From Apus apus (taxonomy: Eukaryota > Chordata > Aves > Apodiformes > Apodidae), in NCBI RefSeq assembly GCF_020740795.1, contig NC_067295.1, forward strand, positions 3,038,501 through 3,102,500: a stretch of 64,000 nt of DNA, given 5' to 3'. The number at the start of each line of letters is the position of its first letter. Position 1 is the stretch's first letter. A program made the translations under genes and the position numbers. This document shows, piece by piece, positions 53,901-64,000 of this stretch. The notes beneath the pieces were generated by a model that saw only the letters and a list, made by a program, of their open reading frames with translations, was not told the DNA's origin and ran no database searches.

Positions 53901-56900
53901 GCAGGCCATGGAAAAGCTCCTCACAGCGATTTGGCTCCTACCCACATGCTCCAATTGGGATGATTTGTTCTTGGCACTTTATTTTTATTTTTGGTACGTT
54001 TTAACCAACTTTTGGTTTGTTTTTTTTTGTTTGAATGAGCAACAACTGCTTTCCAGTCACAGAAAACATGGACCACAACATCCAAACAGCTGTACAGTAA
54101 CAGGCTAAAAGGAAAATAAAAAAATAAACTGAACCAAAATCAAATAGAACCAAAAAAAAAAAACAAAACACCAATGAAAAAGAAACACCAGCAGTAAAAC
54201 AGAGACGAACAGACGAGAGAAAAACAGGAAGGGGTGAGGAGGAGGAGGGGATGGGAACAGGTGGAGAAGAAAGGAACTGCTTTTTGTTTGGTTTTGGTTT
54301 GTTTTGTTGGGAAACAAAAAGTGCACAGTTGAGGTAACACAGTCCTACCGACCAAAAGCAACGACAGAAAAGTGAGGGAACAGCAAATGACATCACATCC
54401 CACCCAAACGCAGGGAGGCAGGACAGCTGGTGTGCGATGTCATTGCTGTCACAGGACTTAGTGGCTGCTCGTCACATTAAAGAGATGTTGTTATGCAAAA
54501 GGTTAAGGCTAGGGAGGATCTAATTTCTCTACCTGCAAAAAAAAGAAACAAACCAACAAAGGACAAAAAATAAAAAGCCCGACAAGTGAAGGGAGGGAAC
54601 AGGTGTGATGAGAATGTAAAATAAAAGAGACCAACCTTTGTGAGATTCAAACCAAAGCAATGTAGCATGCAAAGAGAAAACTCACAGAAAGGGTCGTGCA
54701 AAAGGCGACAGAAATTATGTATCTTTAAATAAAATACACAGACAGGAAGAGGCAAGAGAAGCACAGCGTTAAGCCTAGGAATTTGGCCTGCCTTGCTGTA
54801 CTCTGGTTGCTGATAAGGAAAGCCCACAGATGTGACACTCAGTTATGTTAAGTTAAATTTCATGCTTTACACCAAAAAACATGCAAGAACATCCGCCCAG
54901 GACAGGTTAGTATGTGACCCTTCCCACCCACCATGCCCGGAGCTGGGGGATGTCTCCGGTCTGTTTGCAAGGAGCAGGAGCCCCTGATGTTTTTCCCAGT
55001 AGGGTTCAAAGTTGGGGTGCCCCATCCCGAGGAAGCTCAGAGCAAGAGAGGGGTTACACGAGGCCGGAGGGGCTTTGGTGCATGGCACATGCATGGGGCA
55101 GGGATCTCAGCAGCTGCCTTGGGAAATGTGCAGCATCCTGTCTGCCTGGGGGTCCATACGGGACCTGTCAAGCTGCCAAGGAGGGGCTGGTGTCCCCCAG
55201 GCAGCTCAGGAGGGATGGGCTGGCAGCAATCGGGCTCCCCCATCATCCCTCCCCACGGACAATGCAGGAACCTCTCCGAAATTGGGCATGATGGAAGTGG
55301 GGGACACATGAAATTCAGAGCGTCTGTCCAAAAAAAAGCTGTGATGTTTGCCTGTAAGTCTGGGGCAGCAGAACCACCTCCCTCCTGGTGATTCCACTCC
55401 TTCCACCCCAGCAGGGTTTGGTGGGGTTACTCCCTTCTGCAACAGGACTTCAATCCCTCAGCTCTCAGGGAAACATAAGGGAGATCCCTAGACTAATTAG
55501 ACTGGAGCAAGAAAAATCCTCCAACCCTTCCAAAAACCCTCTCCAATTTCTAGCTCATGGATTGGGTCACTTTTCAGTGCAGCCATGATTTGCTCAGCTT
55601 TTCTGCTGACTTCTCTTCTTGCCCCTCCTCCTCAAATCAAGGCACTACAGCCGACTTCAACATGGCCAATCTGACAGTGGATTCAGCATTCAGCTTTTAG
55701 CCGCATTTTCTGATTCTTCTGTGCTCTAGGTAAAGGGAAGACAGATGCCTTTGCCTTTGGAACATGGGAATTAATTCTCTTCCAACTCTGCCAATTGAAA
55801 ATGGAACTCCTCCAAGCAGGCTCTGTCAGCTTGAGAACTCCAGAAATAACTGCATTAGTAACTCTTCCAAGGAGATCATTAGCAAGGAAGGCAAAATGTC
55901 CCCCCACCTGGGCTGGCTCCACTGCCTGTGCAACTTCTTAGGGGGAATTTCTCCCCTGAGGAATAAGGACACAAGGTGCAGCATCAACACTGGGTTTGCT
56001 GCCCTGGGAGCAGAGCCTGCAGCCTTGTGTGGCCATTTTGCTCTAAATCCCATTTGGCCAAACAGATTTGAGCAGGTCAAAATGCTGCTGCCCCTGCACA
56101 AAACAGGACTATGGACCCGTGAGAGCAGCTAGAGGCTGCCCTGCAGGCGTCCTGGCTCCTCTGGGCACGGATGCTCCCAGAGGAAGCCTTGTTTGGAGGA
56201 GGGGAGGAAAGGCTTTCCAAGAGACTCTTCTCTTTTGCCAGAACCTCCAAAACACACTTTGCTGAGGAAAGGCATCTTGTAACAGGAGAAACCACCAAAG
56301 TGATCTAAAACAACAGGTTGTCCCAGTGCAAATCCTGCTCTGGAAGCAAGGAATGGGCCTGGGATATACTCCTGCATGTAACTGCCCTACAAACTTCCCA
56401 GCCAGGAGGAACTGCTGGGCTACGAGATCCTTTGAAAGCCTTATGCTCACCCCACTGCCCGAGGGGAATATTTGGGGCACAGAAAGGGGAAAATCACTGT
56501 TGCACAGGCAAACACAGTACAGGATGGATCAAAGGTGAACTTTGCTGAGGTTCCACCTGTCTATCATAGCTGCTTTTTGCCTTCCCTCAGGGACACCAGT
56601 AGGTAATGCTATCTTCTGTAAATTGCATCCCCAACCAGAGGTTTTGTTAAGCAGATGGTCCTAGTAAGGCTACAAAAATCAGCAATATATGCAAATCTCT
56701 TGGAGCCCACGCAGTGGTGCACATCTCTGCATCAACCAGGATGCCCTCATGACCACCCTGGACTGAAACCCACCAGGGTCCCCCTCGGGCACAGAGGAAG
56801 ACAGATTTCTCTCTCCTACCTGCAACACGTAGCCCTCCCGGGCACTCTGCTCCCGGCCCAGTGCCACTTTCAGCTGGTCCTGCAGGTGTCTGTTCTGCTC

Positions 56901-59900
56901 CAGGAGATCCAGGGCCTCCTTCTGCTTCTGCTCCAGCTGGAGGGACACGAACAGAGACAGGGTCCAGGGAGTGGGCTGGGGGTCAGCCATAAGGAGCAAG
57001 GGGCTCGGAGGGGATGTAGAGTAGAATGAACAGGGCTTTTGATGGCACCGCTGCTTTGCTCTGCTCGGGGATCTGGATTTCATTTTGCCAGGAAAAATCC
57101 CTCCCCCCTGACAGAACTAAGTTAGGCATTAGTTTAATTCCTAAAGCTCACTGCAGCAAAGGAGGAACAGCACCAGCTCGTGCCAGGCATGACCCAGGCA
57201 AATCCCAGCCCAGTTCAGATTGGCCATACTCCTGGTTATTCCATGCCTGCACCCCTTTCATTCCTGCTAATACACCTTAATCCCAACTAACAACAACCTC
57301 TGTTATCCCAGGCGTGGACCTCTTCCAAGTGAGCTGAGTCTTCACCTTTCTTTTCCTAAAATCTTAAGGCTGCTTGATGTAGGCTCCACAAGAAGGGACC
57401 CTTTGTGGCATGTGCAATAATTCAAGCCAGTTTTCAGTCCTGCAGACATAACTGCAGACACAGATCTCCACAGCTGCCGAGGCATACAGGAACCCCAGCT
57501 TGAATGTGGAGTCTGGTGGACAGACACTGATTGTAACCACCTTGTCAGGGGCAGGCTGCTAACACCCAACTGCCTTAAACAGGAAGGGTAACAACTCCCA
57601 CCCTTGCAAGAACAGCCCTTTCTGCAGCCGTGTGCACGTGAAAGCTGCTGGCAGAGCTGAAGGGGAACGGACATGGAGCTGTGCCCTGCCAGCAACCCAG
57701 GGGACCCTACAGCATCCCCACTTGTTGCTGCTATGAAGCAGGAATAAATGCAGCTTTTTTAAGCCTTGCTCAGGCTTCCCACAGTTCCCTCCAGTGGCCT
57801 GAAGGCCACTCTGGCCAGCAGCCTGCACCCCAAGCCCTCTGCTTTACCTCCTTCTCCAGCAGCGTGGTCAAGTGCTGCTTGGCCAGCCCCTCCTCCCGCT
57901 CCTCAGTGTGGGCGAGGTGCAGGGGCGCGATGGGGATCTGCTTCTCCTCCCGCAGCGGGGTGGTCTCCACCTGGTGCCAGCGCTGCTCGATCTCCACGTG
58001 GACGTTCTGGGGTTTGATGTCCGCTGGGACAGGCAGGATCCTGTCCACCTCCATCCTGAGGGCTTCTTCCGACCCTGCCCCATCCACAGTATCGATCATC
58101 TCGAAGCGCTTGCGCCGCTCCTCCCGCCGCCGGGCCCGCTCCCGCTCCAGCTCCCCCGGGTCGGCGTCGGTGGCACCCGTGTCCCTGGGGAAGGCGGCAG
58201 AGCCGCTCCTGGAGGAGTCTGCAGCGTTGGCACGCTCCTGTGCCAGGGCCTGCTGGATGGGGCGAAACTCGGCCCAGTCAAAGGTCTTGGACCGTCCTTC
58301 TCGCCGGCGCTCCCGGGCGCGGCTACGCTTCTGCTCCGGGTCCAGCTCGGGGGGCTCCGCATCTGGCTTCTCGCTCGGCTTTGGCCCAGTCTCGAAGGAA
58401 GAGCTTGTTTTGCTTTTCTCTTCCGGCAGGGAGCTGTCAGGACAGAGAGAGGGTGAAGGAAAGCGTCAGTGGGTGCTGCAGACAGCCAGGCACTCCCACG
58501 CATGCCTCAAAGAGCCGGGTGGAAAGGGGCTGCTGGAAGCCCAAGCCAATGCCACGTGTGTGCCCCCCTGCCCCTCCGTCTCCCATCGCACAGGAGCCAC
58601 CACTGCCCTTCCCCAGAGCTGTGCTGGTGTGCAAAGCCTTGGTGCAAGCAACTCTGGCTGCTCCGGGGAACCCCCCAGGCCCCCAAAGAGCAGCTGATCC
58701 TGACCTCGCTTCTCCTCGGCAGCCGCCCCAGGGCCAGCAACCATGACCCAGCAGCAGCTCATGGCTGAGGCAGCGACCCTCAACCATCCTGCTAGGATGG
58801 GAAGAGGCTCTGAAAGCTCTTCCAGGACCGGCTGTGGGGCTCCATGCACACACACCGGCCAGCGCGGCCATCATCGGGGAGCTGCTTGCAGGGAGGATGC
58901 CACCAGTGCCACCAAAGTCAGTCCGGCTTCGGAGCTGCGGGGTGCAGAGGCACAGAGCAGCTCCCAGGGGGTCTTGGGAGGAAGGTTTTCCTCGAGCTTG
59001 GCAAAGTCAGGGTATTAACAGGTCAAAAACTTCTCTGTGCCACTATCTGCACTGAAGGCACTGAGCTCCCTGGGGGAAACAAGCCTTGTGGGCAGCCACC
59101 CCACTATGGGGGCTGCACGCCCTGTGTGCAGTTGTTGGTGGAGCAAGGAGAGCAAGAGTTATTCAACACAGCATGGAGGTCACTGAAATTGCTGACTTCT
59201 CAAGCAAGGAATGATTTTTAGTGCTGAGTTAGAGGGTGGTGGGTTGAGAGGGGAGACATACTGGTCAAGCGGGGACAGGTAATAGGGAAGGCAATACCAT
59301 TTCCGATCTATGGATACTCCATAATGCAGTATTAGCTTATTGAATGTAGACATGCCAGCCTTGGTAACATGCAGATAAAAATTAAAAAAGAAAACAGCAC
59401 TATGCCAGGTTTGCAGAGGAAGCCCGTACTGATGGAGCAGCAGGCATTTGCTGAACTCTCTTTGCTATCAGAAGCTCCTGAGATGCCTCCTGAAGCTCAG
59501 CCCAGCTGCTCAGGCTGACTCCTGGCCCTCCCTCCTTCCAGTAAAACCACAGCATTCCCCCAGGCTCCAGCCTTCAGCGCAGCCTCAACAAGCTTTCCAG
59601 AAAGGTGCAGTGGAAAGAGCTGGAAAGCAACTCCCTGACCCCTTGGCTGCAGGGAAACCAGCACTAACGGGGCTCTGACCACGGGACCACATACACCGGG
59701 AGTGCTGCGAGTGGAGGGAGCAGCAGCACCATGGCTTCACCTCCTGCTGTGGAAACACACTCCAGCTCCCAAGGCCAAAAACCTCACGTATGTGCATGTG
59801 CCCAAAAGAAAGCATGGAGCAGAAGAGATGACTCTGCCGGGGTCCAGGGCTAGTATCTTCCGATGCACTTTCATCCACGATCAAACCACAGGCCCCCTAG

Positions 59901-62900
59901 AGCTGGGTCTCGTGAAACTGGCAGCTAGAGGCTAAAACCAGCTCGGAGATGATTCCTTCTTCAGCTCTGTCACTTGCAGCTCATAAAATAAACCCAAAAG
60001 GCATCATGATGAAAACGCTGTGCTCCTCAACCATGAGGAGATATTGCACAACTCCAAAGGCAGGCGCTCAGTCTGGAGTCAGTTAGTGATTACAGCTGCG
60101 TTTTAAATAAATAAAGCAGGATGAGATGGAGTCTTAGCACAGAGAGGAACGCTGGGAAAAAGGGGTCCTGGGGCCCCTCGGATGTTGTCAAGAGACAGAA
60201 ATTACGCTGCTCTAAATACCACGTGGAAGAATCTTGGCATTTCTAGAGGTGACATCCCTCGTGAGCTCATTTCTCCTCTGCTGCTTTCCAAAGGGCACGG
60301 GATGTGTGTCAGGGAGCGGAGGGACAGCAACTGGGAAATGAGTTCAGAGACTCAGAAGACTGACCTGAAGTTTTTCATTTCATCTCCCGCAAGTGCCTCG
60401 TGGCTATTAATTCTGCTCAAACATTTCATATCTCCTCCATCCCAGACAAATTAATTTACATCACTTGGGGGGTGTGGGGGGGGTGGGTGTCTTTGCCTCA
60501 AAATGGTATTTATAGGTCAAAGCAAAAAGTGGTTTTTTTAATCCAGGTGGCTGTGGGAGCCGTGCACGCTGTGAGCCCAGCGTGCTGCTGGAGCGTGCAA
60601 GATGGAATGCAGGATGCATGGTGTTGCAGGGAACTGGGTGGGCACAGGGGAACTCAACCTCACCAGGGCTGGGAGCTGAACCAGGACCCAGCGCTGACAC
60701 AGCCACCTTCTTTCTTGTGGGTATTTTATATCTGCATGGTCATCATTAGCAGAGCATAATTAGCGCCTCTGCAGACTGCAGCGTGCTGCTGAGGGCAGGG
60801 AGCAGCACAGCACCTGCCACCTCCCCAGATGCTGACACATACAGCAATATAAACAGCAATTAGGCTTGAGCAACTGAGACACGGTGTGCTGGGCTCAGTA
60901 GGGACATGGCAGAGGGTTAAGGAGATGCAGCTGCAGGAGCATGCAGAGTCACACTGCCTCGAGGACAGGGCAAACACCCATCCTGACTAACACCCCTTCT
61001 GCCATGCTGTGCAGATGTTTGGCACCTCTCCATCACAAGCCTTTGGCAGTCTGTCCTTTGGCTTTCCAGCAGCTCCATCCACAACCTGCAGATGTTAATG
61101 AAGTGCCCGAAACCAGGCGGTATGGGCTGGGATACCCCACGCGCTGCAGCGCAGCCCTCCAGCTCACACCAACAACGTGACTAACCCACGCCAGACTCTA
61201 CCCCATCCAAAACCAGCTGAGTGGAAAATGACAGGTGTGCATCTGTAATTCCTTTTTCCCCAGCTGAAGATTGAGATTCCCACCCTGTTTATGCAGCATA
61301 ACAAGTTACTGCCCAAACAGCACCTGTACTTGGACCCTCTCACTGGGGTGAGCCAAGTCAAACCACTTCACATGGACTCAGGGCAGATGCAGAGCACAGG
61401 ACTATGGTGCTGCAGTAACCTGTTAGGCTTAAAAGCAGAGATGTCCCCCCAAATTTCTTTGATCTTCATCTTCACATCTAGTCACATCGGAAGATACCAG
61501 TGTGGGGAAATCAAGTGTCAAGATCAGGTTGCTTCTTCCCTTCTCTCTGGCTTTTTTTTAAAGAAAAAACAAAAAGAAGGGGGGAAAAAAAAGAGAAAAG
61601 AAAGAAAAATAAATGGAAACTGCAGGACTTCCCATCTGAGGTGCAGAAAAGGAGGAGCATGCAGTGAATCACAAGATATACAAACCACAAAACGTTAATA
61701 CAGGAGAGAACACAGTTTTCCAACCTGGGCTTCAGCACGGATAGTTTCAAAGAGAAGTTTTTCCTGGGATTGCATGGAAATCAAACATACACAGGAGTGA
61801 GGAGAGAGGAGGCTTCCCCGAGAACCCCACGAGATCCACCAGAGCTCGGGAAGGGCTGGGTAACAGTGGCCGAGTGCCAAGCAGGATGGGGAAGGAGAGG
61901 CTGGAGCATCTCTAGGTCAACAGCACTGGGTGAGAAGAGCCATTCCACCAATGTGGGGACACACCTGGCAAAAACCTGCTCGTTGCAGCTACAATAAGGA
62001 CAGGAGACGGAGTTAATGGTGCGGCTGTGTCCACAAAGCCTGTAAGAGGTGGCCCGTACGAGTGTGGCTGGCACTGTTAGCTGTGAGGAGGTCAAACACC
62101 CTTTACCCCCAGCCACAAGCGCCCACAGAAGGTATTCTGTGAAGCAGGGGGGTCCCTTCCTCTGGCACTGGTGGCAGGAGGAGACGCCAGTGTTACTAAC
62201 GCGTAAGGGAACGAGCTGCCGCAGCTCTCCGGAGGATCAAAAGAGGAGGGAAGATGATTTGCTGGCTGGAGTTTAAAAGATATCAGAGCCAAACAGCTTC
62301 TAAATTGAACCCTGGGCTTGTGCTGCTGTGACCCACAAAGGGGATGGGCAGCTTGTGCTGAACAGTAGCCAGAGGAAAGGGGGAACCCAGCACAACTGAA
62401 TCCAAGTGGTTTCACAATACCTGGTAGGAATCCAGAGGAGCCTTGATATAGGAACAGTATTTCATATTCCTATGCACAAATTAAAGCCACATTTTCAACC
62501 CTCTTTGAAATCTGCACGCGTAAGAGTAACTCAGCATTATCAGCATCCCCACAAAGTGTCTCCAGATTGAGCCCAGAAAGAGGGATGTGAGAAAGAGCCA
62601 CAGCTTCCAGGAATGGAAAGGCTCAGAAAGAGGAAAGAAAGGGGAGAAGGGAAGTTACTCCTGCACAGCAGACCAGACAACTGCAGGGGCTGCTGAACTC
62701 CCTCCTTACCTGGTTACATCGGGAGCAGTGGTGGGGCGAACATGCTTCATGATGGTCTGGATCCAGTTGCGACGAATGCCCGATGTCATGGCAGAGAGGG
62801 TGAACTCCCCTTCCTTCGTCTAGGGAGAGAGGAGGATCAGCTCAGAGCAGCTGACTGCATCCACCAACACCTTCCCACCGCCCCCCATACCACCCTGTAC

Positions 62901-63603
62901 CCAGCCCCGAGCCCCTCCATCCCCCAGCACACTCATGGTGAGAATTAGCATTTCTCAGCCATCAGGCTGGTTTTGCTGTAGCTGAGACCCTAAGACTGAG
63001 ACAAAATCTTCCCTTTCCCCCTCCATATTTTGTGGAACCAGAAAACTGGCCCTCAAATCCAAGGCCACAGCTCTCTGAAGCACAGTGGGGGATGCTGTGT
63101 GGCCTCTTAGGTGTGTGGGGAGATGTTTCCCTTGCCACAGACAAGCAGCAGCACAGCATGAGCAGCCCTGCTGGCCATCCCACAGCCAGGCTCTTCCTCC
63201 TCCCCACGTTTTCCTTACATGGATCTGGAAGCCGTAGTTGCGCTGAACTGGGTACTCAGTAACATCATAGCAGGTGGATAAATCAATTTCTCCATCCAGG
63301 TCAGCTGCCTGGAGAGAGAAAAGGTAAAATCAGCCATAATGCTCTGCCACCCCAAAGCATGGTGGGCTCACAGGGAGGCACACAGCAGGTCCTCAAGAAG
63401 CACAAAGTCCTGAAGAGCGATGCTCCAGGACCTTAGCATCTGGGAAGACAACCTGCCCAGGGTCAGTCTGGGAGCACCTGGGGCTTCTTTGGGTGCAGAG
63501 TGATGGGTGGAATGTCCATGAGGTGGACACTTACCTCCTCCGCCACCGAATCCCGGTAGTATCTCAGGCTCTGGTCAGTCAACACAAACCAGTGTTTCTT
63601 CCA
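38895..63603 (-). CDS. MPRIP: Myosin phosphatase Rho-interacting protein (M-RIP/p116Rip), 3' part; 5' exons lie beyond the window
   Basis: MPRIP binds F-actin, RhoA and the myosin phosphatase targeting subunit MYPT1, bringing phosphatase to stress fibres. In transcript order the exons are 63603-63535, 63308-63219, 62819-62710, 58433-57848, 56936-56820, [53826-49969, giant cassette], 47141-46994, 46429-46312, 45187-45028, 44872-44753, 44267-44181, 43528-43366, 42925-42840 and 38966-38895, with an alternative exon 41695-41630. Without the giant exon they give 641 residues; with it 1,927. Order of parts: rest of the second PH domain ([11 protein letters not shown] to HVRPTTAPD), a basic Arg/Glu-rich linker with [15 protein letters not shown], then a long coiled coil starting [15 protein letters not shown] and ending [17 protein letters not shown]. 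The RhoA- and MYPT1-binding regions of the human protein map to this coiled coil. The first PH domain and the N-terminus (about 400 residues in human) are missing only because the window ends. Confidence 0.97.
41630..41695 (-). CDS. MPRIP: MPRIP alternative C-terminal exon ([10 protein letters not shown])
   Basis: After acceptor tcaacag it encodes [10 protein letters not shown] and a TGA (41663-41665). This equals the alternative human MPRIP tail as I recall it. A donor-like GTAG then GTAAAC at 41630/41629 suggests a 66-nt cassette, though it could be a terminal exon with its own 3'-UTR. Confidence 0.8.
42840..42925 (-). CDS. MPRIP: MPRIP exon: [14 protein letters not shown] segment
   Basis: Encodes [19 protein letters not shown] to LRNIRSK, ending phase 0 at donor GTGAGT. 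It is the last exon common to both C-terminal isoforms. Confidence 0.96.
43366..43528 (-). CDS. MPRIP: MPRIP exon: coiled-coil end
   Basis: Encodes [19 protein letters not shown] to [12 protein letters not shown]. The donor is GTCAGT, and one base is carried into the next Asp codon. Confidence 0.96.
44181..44267 (-). CDS. MPRIP: MPRIP exon: coiled coil (29 codons)
   Basis: Encodes [19 protein letters not shown] to LQTALR. Donor GTAACG. Confidence 0.96.
44753..44872 (-). CDS. MPRIP: MPRIP exon: coiled coil with a Gly-rich hinge
   Basis: 40 codons, [19 protein letters not shown], then [11 protein letters not shown], ending KDAYELE. Donor GTGAGC. Confidence 0.96.
45028..45187 (-). CDS. MPRIP: MPRIP exon: coiled coil, probable MYPT1-binding region
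   Basis: Encodes [20 protein letters not shown] to [13 protein letters not shown]. Acceptor tctccag, donor GTGAGG. The MYPT1-binding assignment is by approximate position in the human protein. Confidence 0.96.
45220..45246. repeat. (CA)n microsatellite next to an MPRIP acceptor
   Basis: An imperfect CA/CGCA run, read as GU repeats in the MPRIP transcript, ending about 32 bp upstream of the acceptor of exon 45187-45028. Confidence 0.9.
45528..45650 (+). repeat. CR1 LINE 3'-terminal fragment
   Basis: Contains gaaggtgtccctacccatgg and actagatcatctttaaggtc, ending cctttccaacccaacccatt then ttgtgattat. Opposite orientation to the neighbouring copy at 45888. Confidence 0.82.
45888..46240 (-). repeat. 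CR1 LINE 3' fragment, antisense to the window
   Basis: Starts with the inverted tail agaatcataggggttggaag and contains tccagagaagaagacctcac, gggctctgtcaccctcacag and taaagaagtttctcctcatg. It lies in an MPRIP intron, in MPRIP sense orientation. Confidence 0.85.
46312..46429 (-). CDS. MPRIP: MPRIP exon: coiled coil
   Basis: Encodes [19 protein letters not shown] to IEALRRQY with a split Leu codon. Acceptor cccccag, donor GTAAGG. Confidence 0.96.
46994..47141 (-). CDS. MPRIP: MPRIP exon: coiled coil, [12 protein letters not shown] segment
   Basis: Encodes [20 protein letters not shown] to [11 protein letters not shown]. Acceptor tttgcag, donor GTATGA. Confidence 0.97.
47142..49968 (-). other. 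MPRIP: MPRIP intron 3' of the giant exon
   Basis: 2.8 kb with no exon or named repeat recognised. Confidence 0.5.
49969..53826 (-). CDS. MPRIP: MPRIP giant cassette exon, 1,286 codons, long-isoform coiled coil
   Basis: An uninterrupted 3,858-nt frame in MPRIP sense, opening [17 protein letters not shown] after a ttttttaag acceptor and ending [10 protein letters not shown] at a GTCTTG donor. Both ends are phase 0, so inclusion or skipping keeps the frame. Residues about 1-375 are heptad-rich coiled coil. About 376-525 is a linker with a Ser-rich stretch ([19 protein letters not shown]). A second coiled segment follows ([19 protein letters not shown]), then a mixed region, then a long C-terminal coiled coil from about residue 960. 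Read past the donor, the frame stops at 49930. The canonical human isoform skips it; I believe long vertebrate isoforms include it, but I could not check. Confidence 0.88.
53827..56819 (-). other. MPRIP: MPRIP intron 5' of the giant exon
   Basis: 3 kb with no exon recognised. It is A-rich with many CAAA/AAAC runs between about 54110 and 54330. Confidence 0.5.
56820..56936 (-). CDS. MPRIP: MPRIP exon: coiled-coil start
   Basis: 39 codons, [19 protein letters not shown] to AREGYVLQ, phase 0 at both ends. In the canonical human protein YVLQ is followed directly by ATCERG, so the giant exon sits between the two. Confidence 0.96.
57848..58433 (-). CDS. MPRIP: MPRIP exon: basic linker (195 codons)
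   Basis: Encodes [38 protein letters not shown], the Arg-rich [18 protein letters not shown], and [18 protein letters not shown], ending LLEKE. The acceptor is ctgacag, with a split Ser codon matching the upstream exon. Confidence 0.96.
58434..62709 (-). other. MPRIP: MPRIP intron of 4.3 kb
   Basis: No exon or CR1 copy recognised. It contains a purine-rich low-complexity tract at about 61552-61615 and a G-rich run near 60467-60490. Confidence 0.5.
61552..61615. repeat. Purine-rich low-complexity tract
   Basis: Nearly pure A/G on the plus strand (runs of A separated by G and GG), in the large MPRIP intron. It reads as a pyrimidine tract in MPRIP sense. Confidence 0.7.
62710..62819 (-). CDS. 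MPRIP: MPRIP exon: second PH domain, C-terminal helix
   Basis: Encodes [19 protein letters not shown] to TAPDVT. The Trp in RRNWIQTI is the conserved PH-domain C-helix tryptophan. Donor GTAAGG. Confidence 0.96.
63219..63308 (-). CDS. MPRIP: MPRIP exon: second PH domain, part 2
   Basis: 30 codons, [19 protein letters not shown] to NYGFQIH. Donor GTAAGG. Confidence 0.96.
63535..63603 (-). CDS. MPRIP: MPRIP exon: second PH domain, part 1
   Basis: 23 codons, [19 protein letters not shown] onward. Acceptor tcctag, donor GTAAGT, phase 0 at both ends. The preceding PH exon lies beyond position 64000. Confidence 0.95.
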
Positions 63604-64000
63604 CTAGGAAAATAACCAAAATGGGGCAGTTAAGTCCTGCTCCTTCCCCACCAGTGAAGCCAGGCAGCTCATTATCCAGCAGAGATGTCCTGCAGGGAGG
63701 CAGCTGGCAGCTTCTCCCCTCCCAGCTCCACACCCAACTTCACCAAGACACCCTCCCAGGATGAAGGGGAGACCCCAACAGGCAGGAACACAAGGGACAC
63801 CATGATGGTTGGCAGTGCCAGGACCAGCAGAGCACCAGAACCTCAGTGGCACCAACCCTGTGTGCAACAGTGAAACACAGCAAGAGCCACAGGGACAGCA
63901 AGAGCCTTCCCATTAGCTCCACTGCCAAGATGACGCTTTTAGTGGCTGCACTTAAAGCCTTGGAGGGAGGCTTTTTTAAAAAAAGGCAAAAAAAAAAGCA
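63604..64000. other. MPRIP: MPRIP intron, right edge of the window
   Basis: Intron between the last visible PH-domain exon and the preceding one outside the window. No exon recognised; A-rich at the very end. Confidence 0.6.

Overview
This is a vertebrate nuclear window, almost certainly from a bird. The evidence is short GT-AG introns, CpG-island promoters, and repeats that are nearly all 3' fragments of CR1, the dominant avian LINE. It holds four genes in the order COPS3 > FLCN > PLD6 > < MPRIP. This is the block found on human 17p11.2, the Birt-Hogg-Dube and Smith-Magenis region.

Layout. COPS3 (777-11988, +) is complete: 12 coding exons join in frame to 423 codons. FLCN (16998-25841, +) is complete: 11 coding exons, 578 codons, with a non-coding first exon near 16000-16157 in a CpG island. 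PLD6 (29209-30383, +) is complete: 2 exons, 219 codons. MPRIP (38895-63603, -) runs off the right edge. Its coding part starts inside the second PH domain and continues through the coiled-coil C-terminus. It includes a 3,858-nt giant cassette exon and two alternative C-terminal exons. PLD6 and MPRIP are tail to tail, with candidate poly(A) signals about 460 bp apart.

Biology. The genes share synteny, not a pathway. COPS3 is a COP9 signalosome (cullin deneddylase) subunit. FLCN is the RagC/D GTPase-activating protein that controls mTORC1 and TFEB/TFE3. PLD6 is the mitochondrial outer-membrane nuclease/phospholipase (Zucchini/MitoPLD) of piRNA biogenesis. MPRIP links RhoA/ROCK signalling, actin and myosin phosphatase.

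Most interesting points: the giant, phase-neutral MPRIP exon with a poor 5' splice site; a PLD6 membrane anchor encoded by a hexanucleotide repeat giving 11 Leu-Gly pairs; a GC-AG intron in FLCN; a perfect CLEAR octamer in the FLCN promoter; loss of the C8 tract that is the human FLCN mutation hotspot; a PLD6 intron that is about 80% CR1; and a 12-bp CGCG palindrome in the COPS3 promoter. I see no defence island, CRISPR array, viral gene or unknown multigene system.
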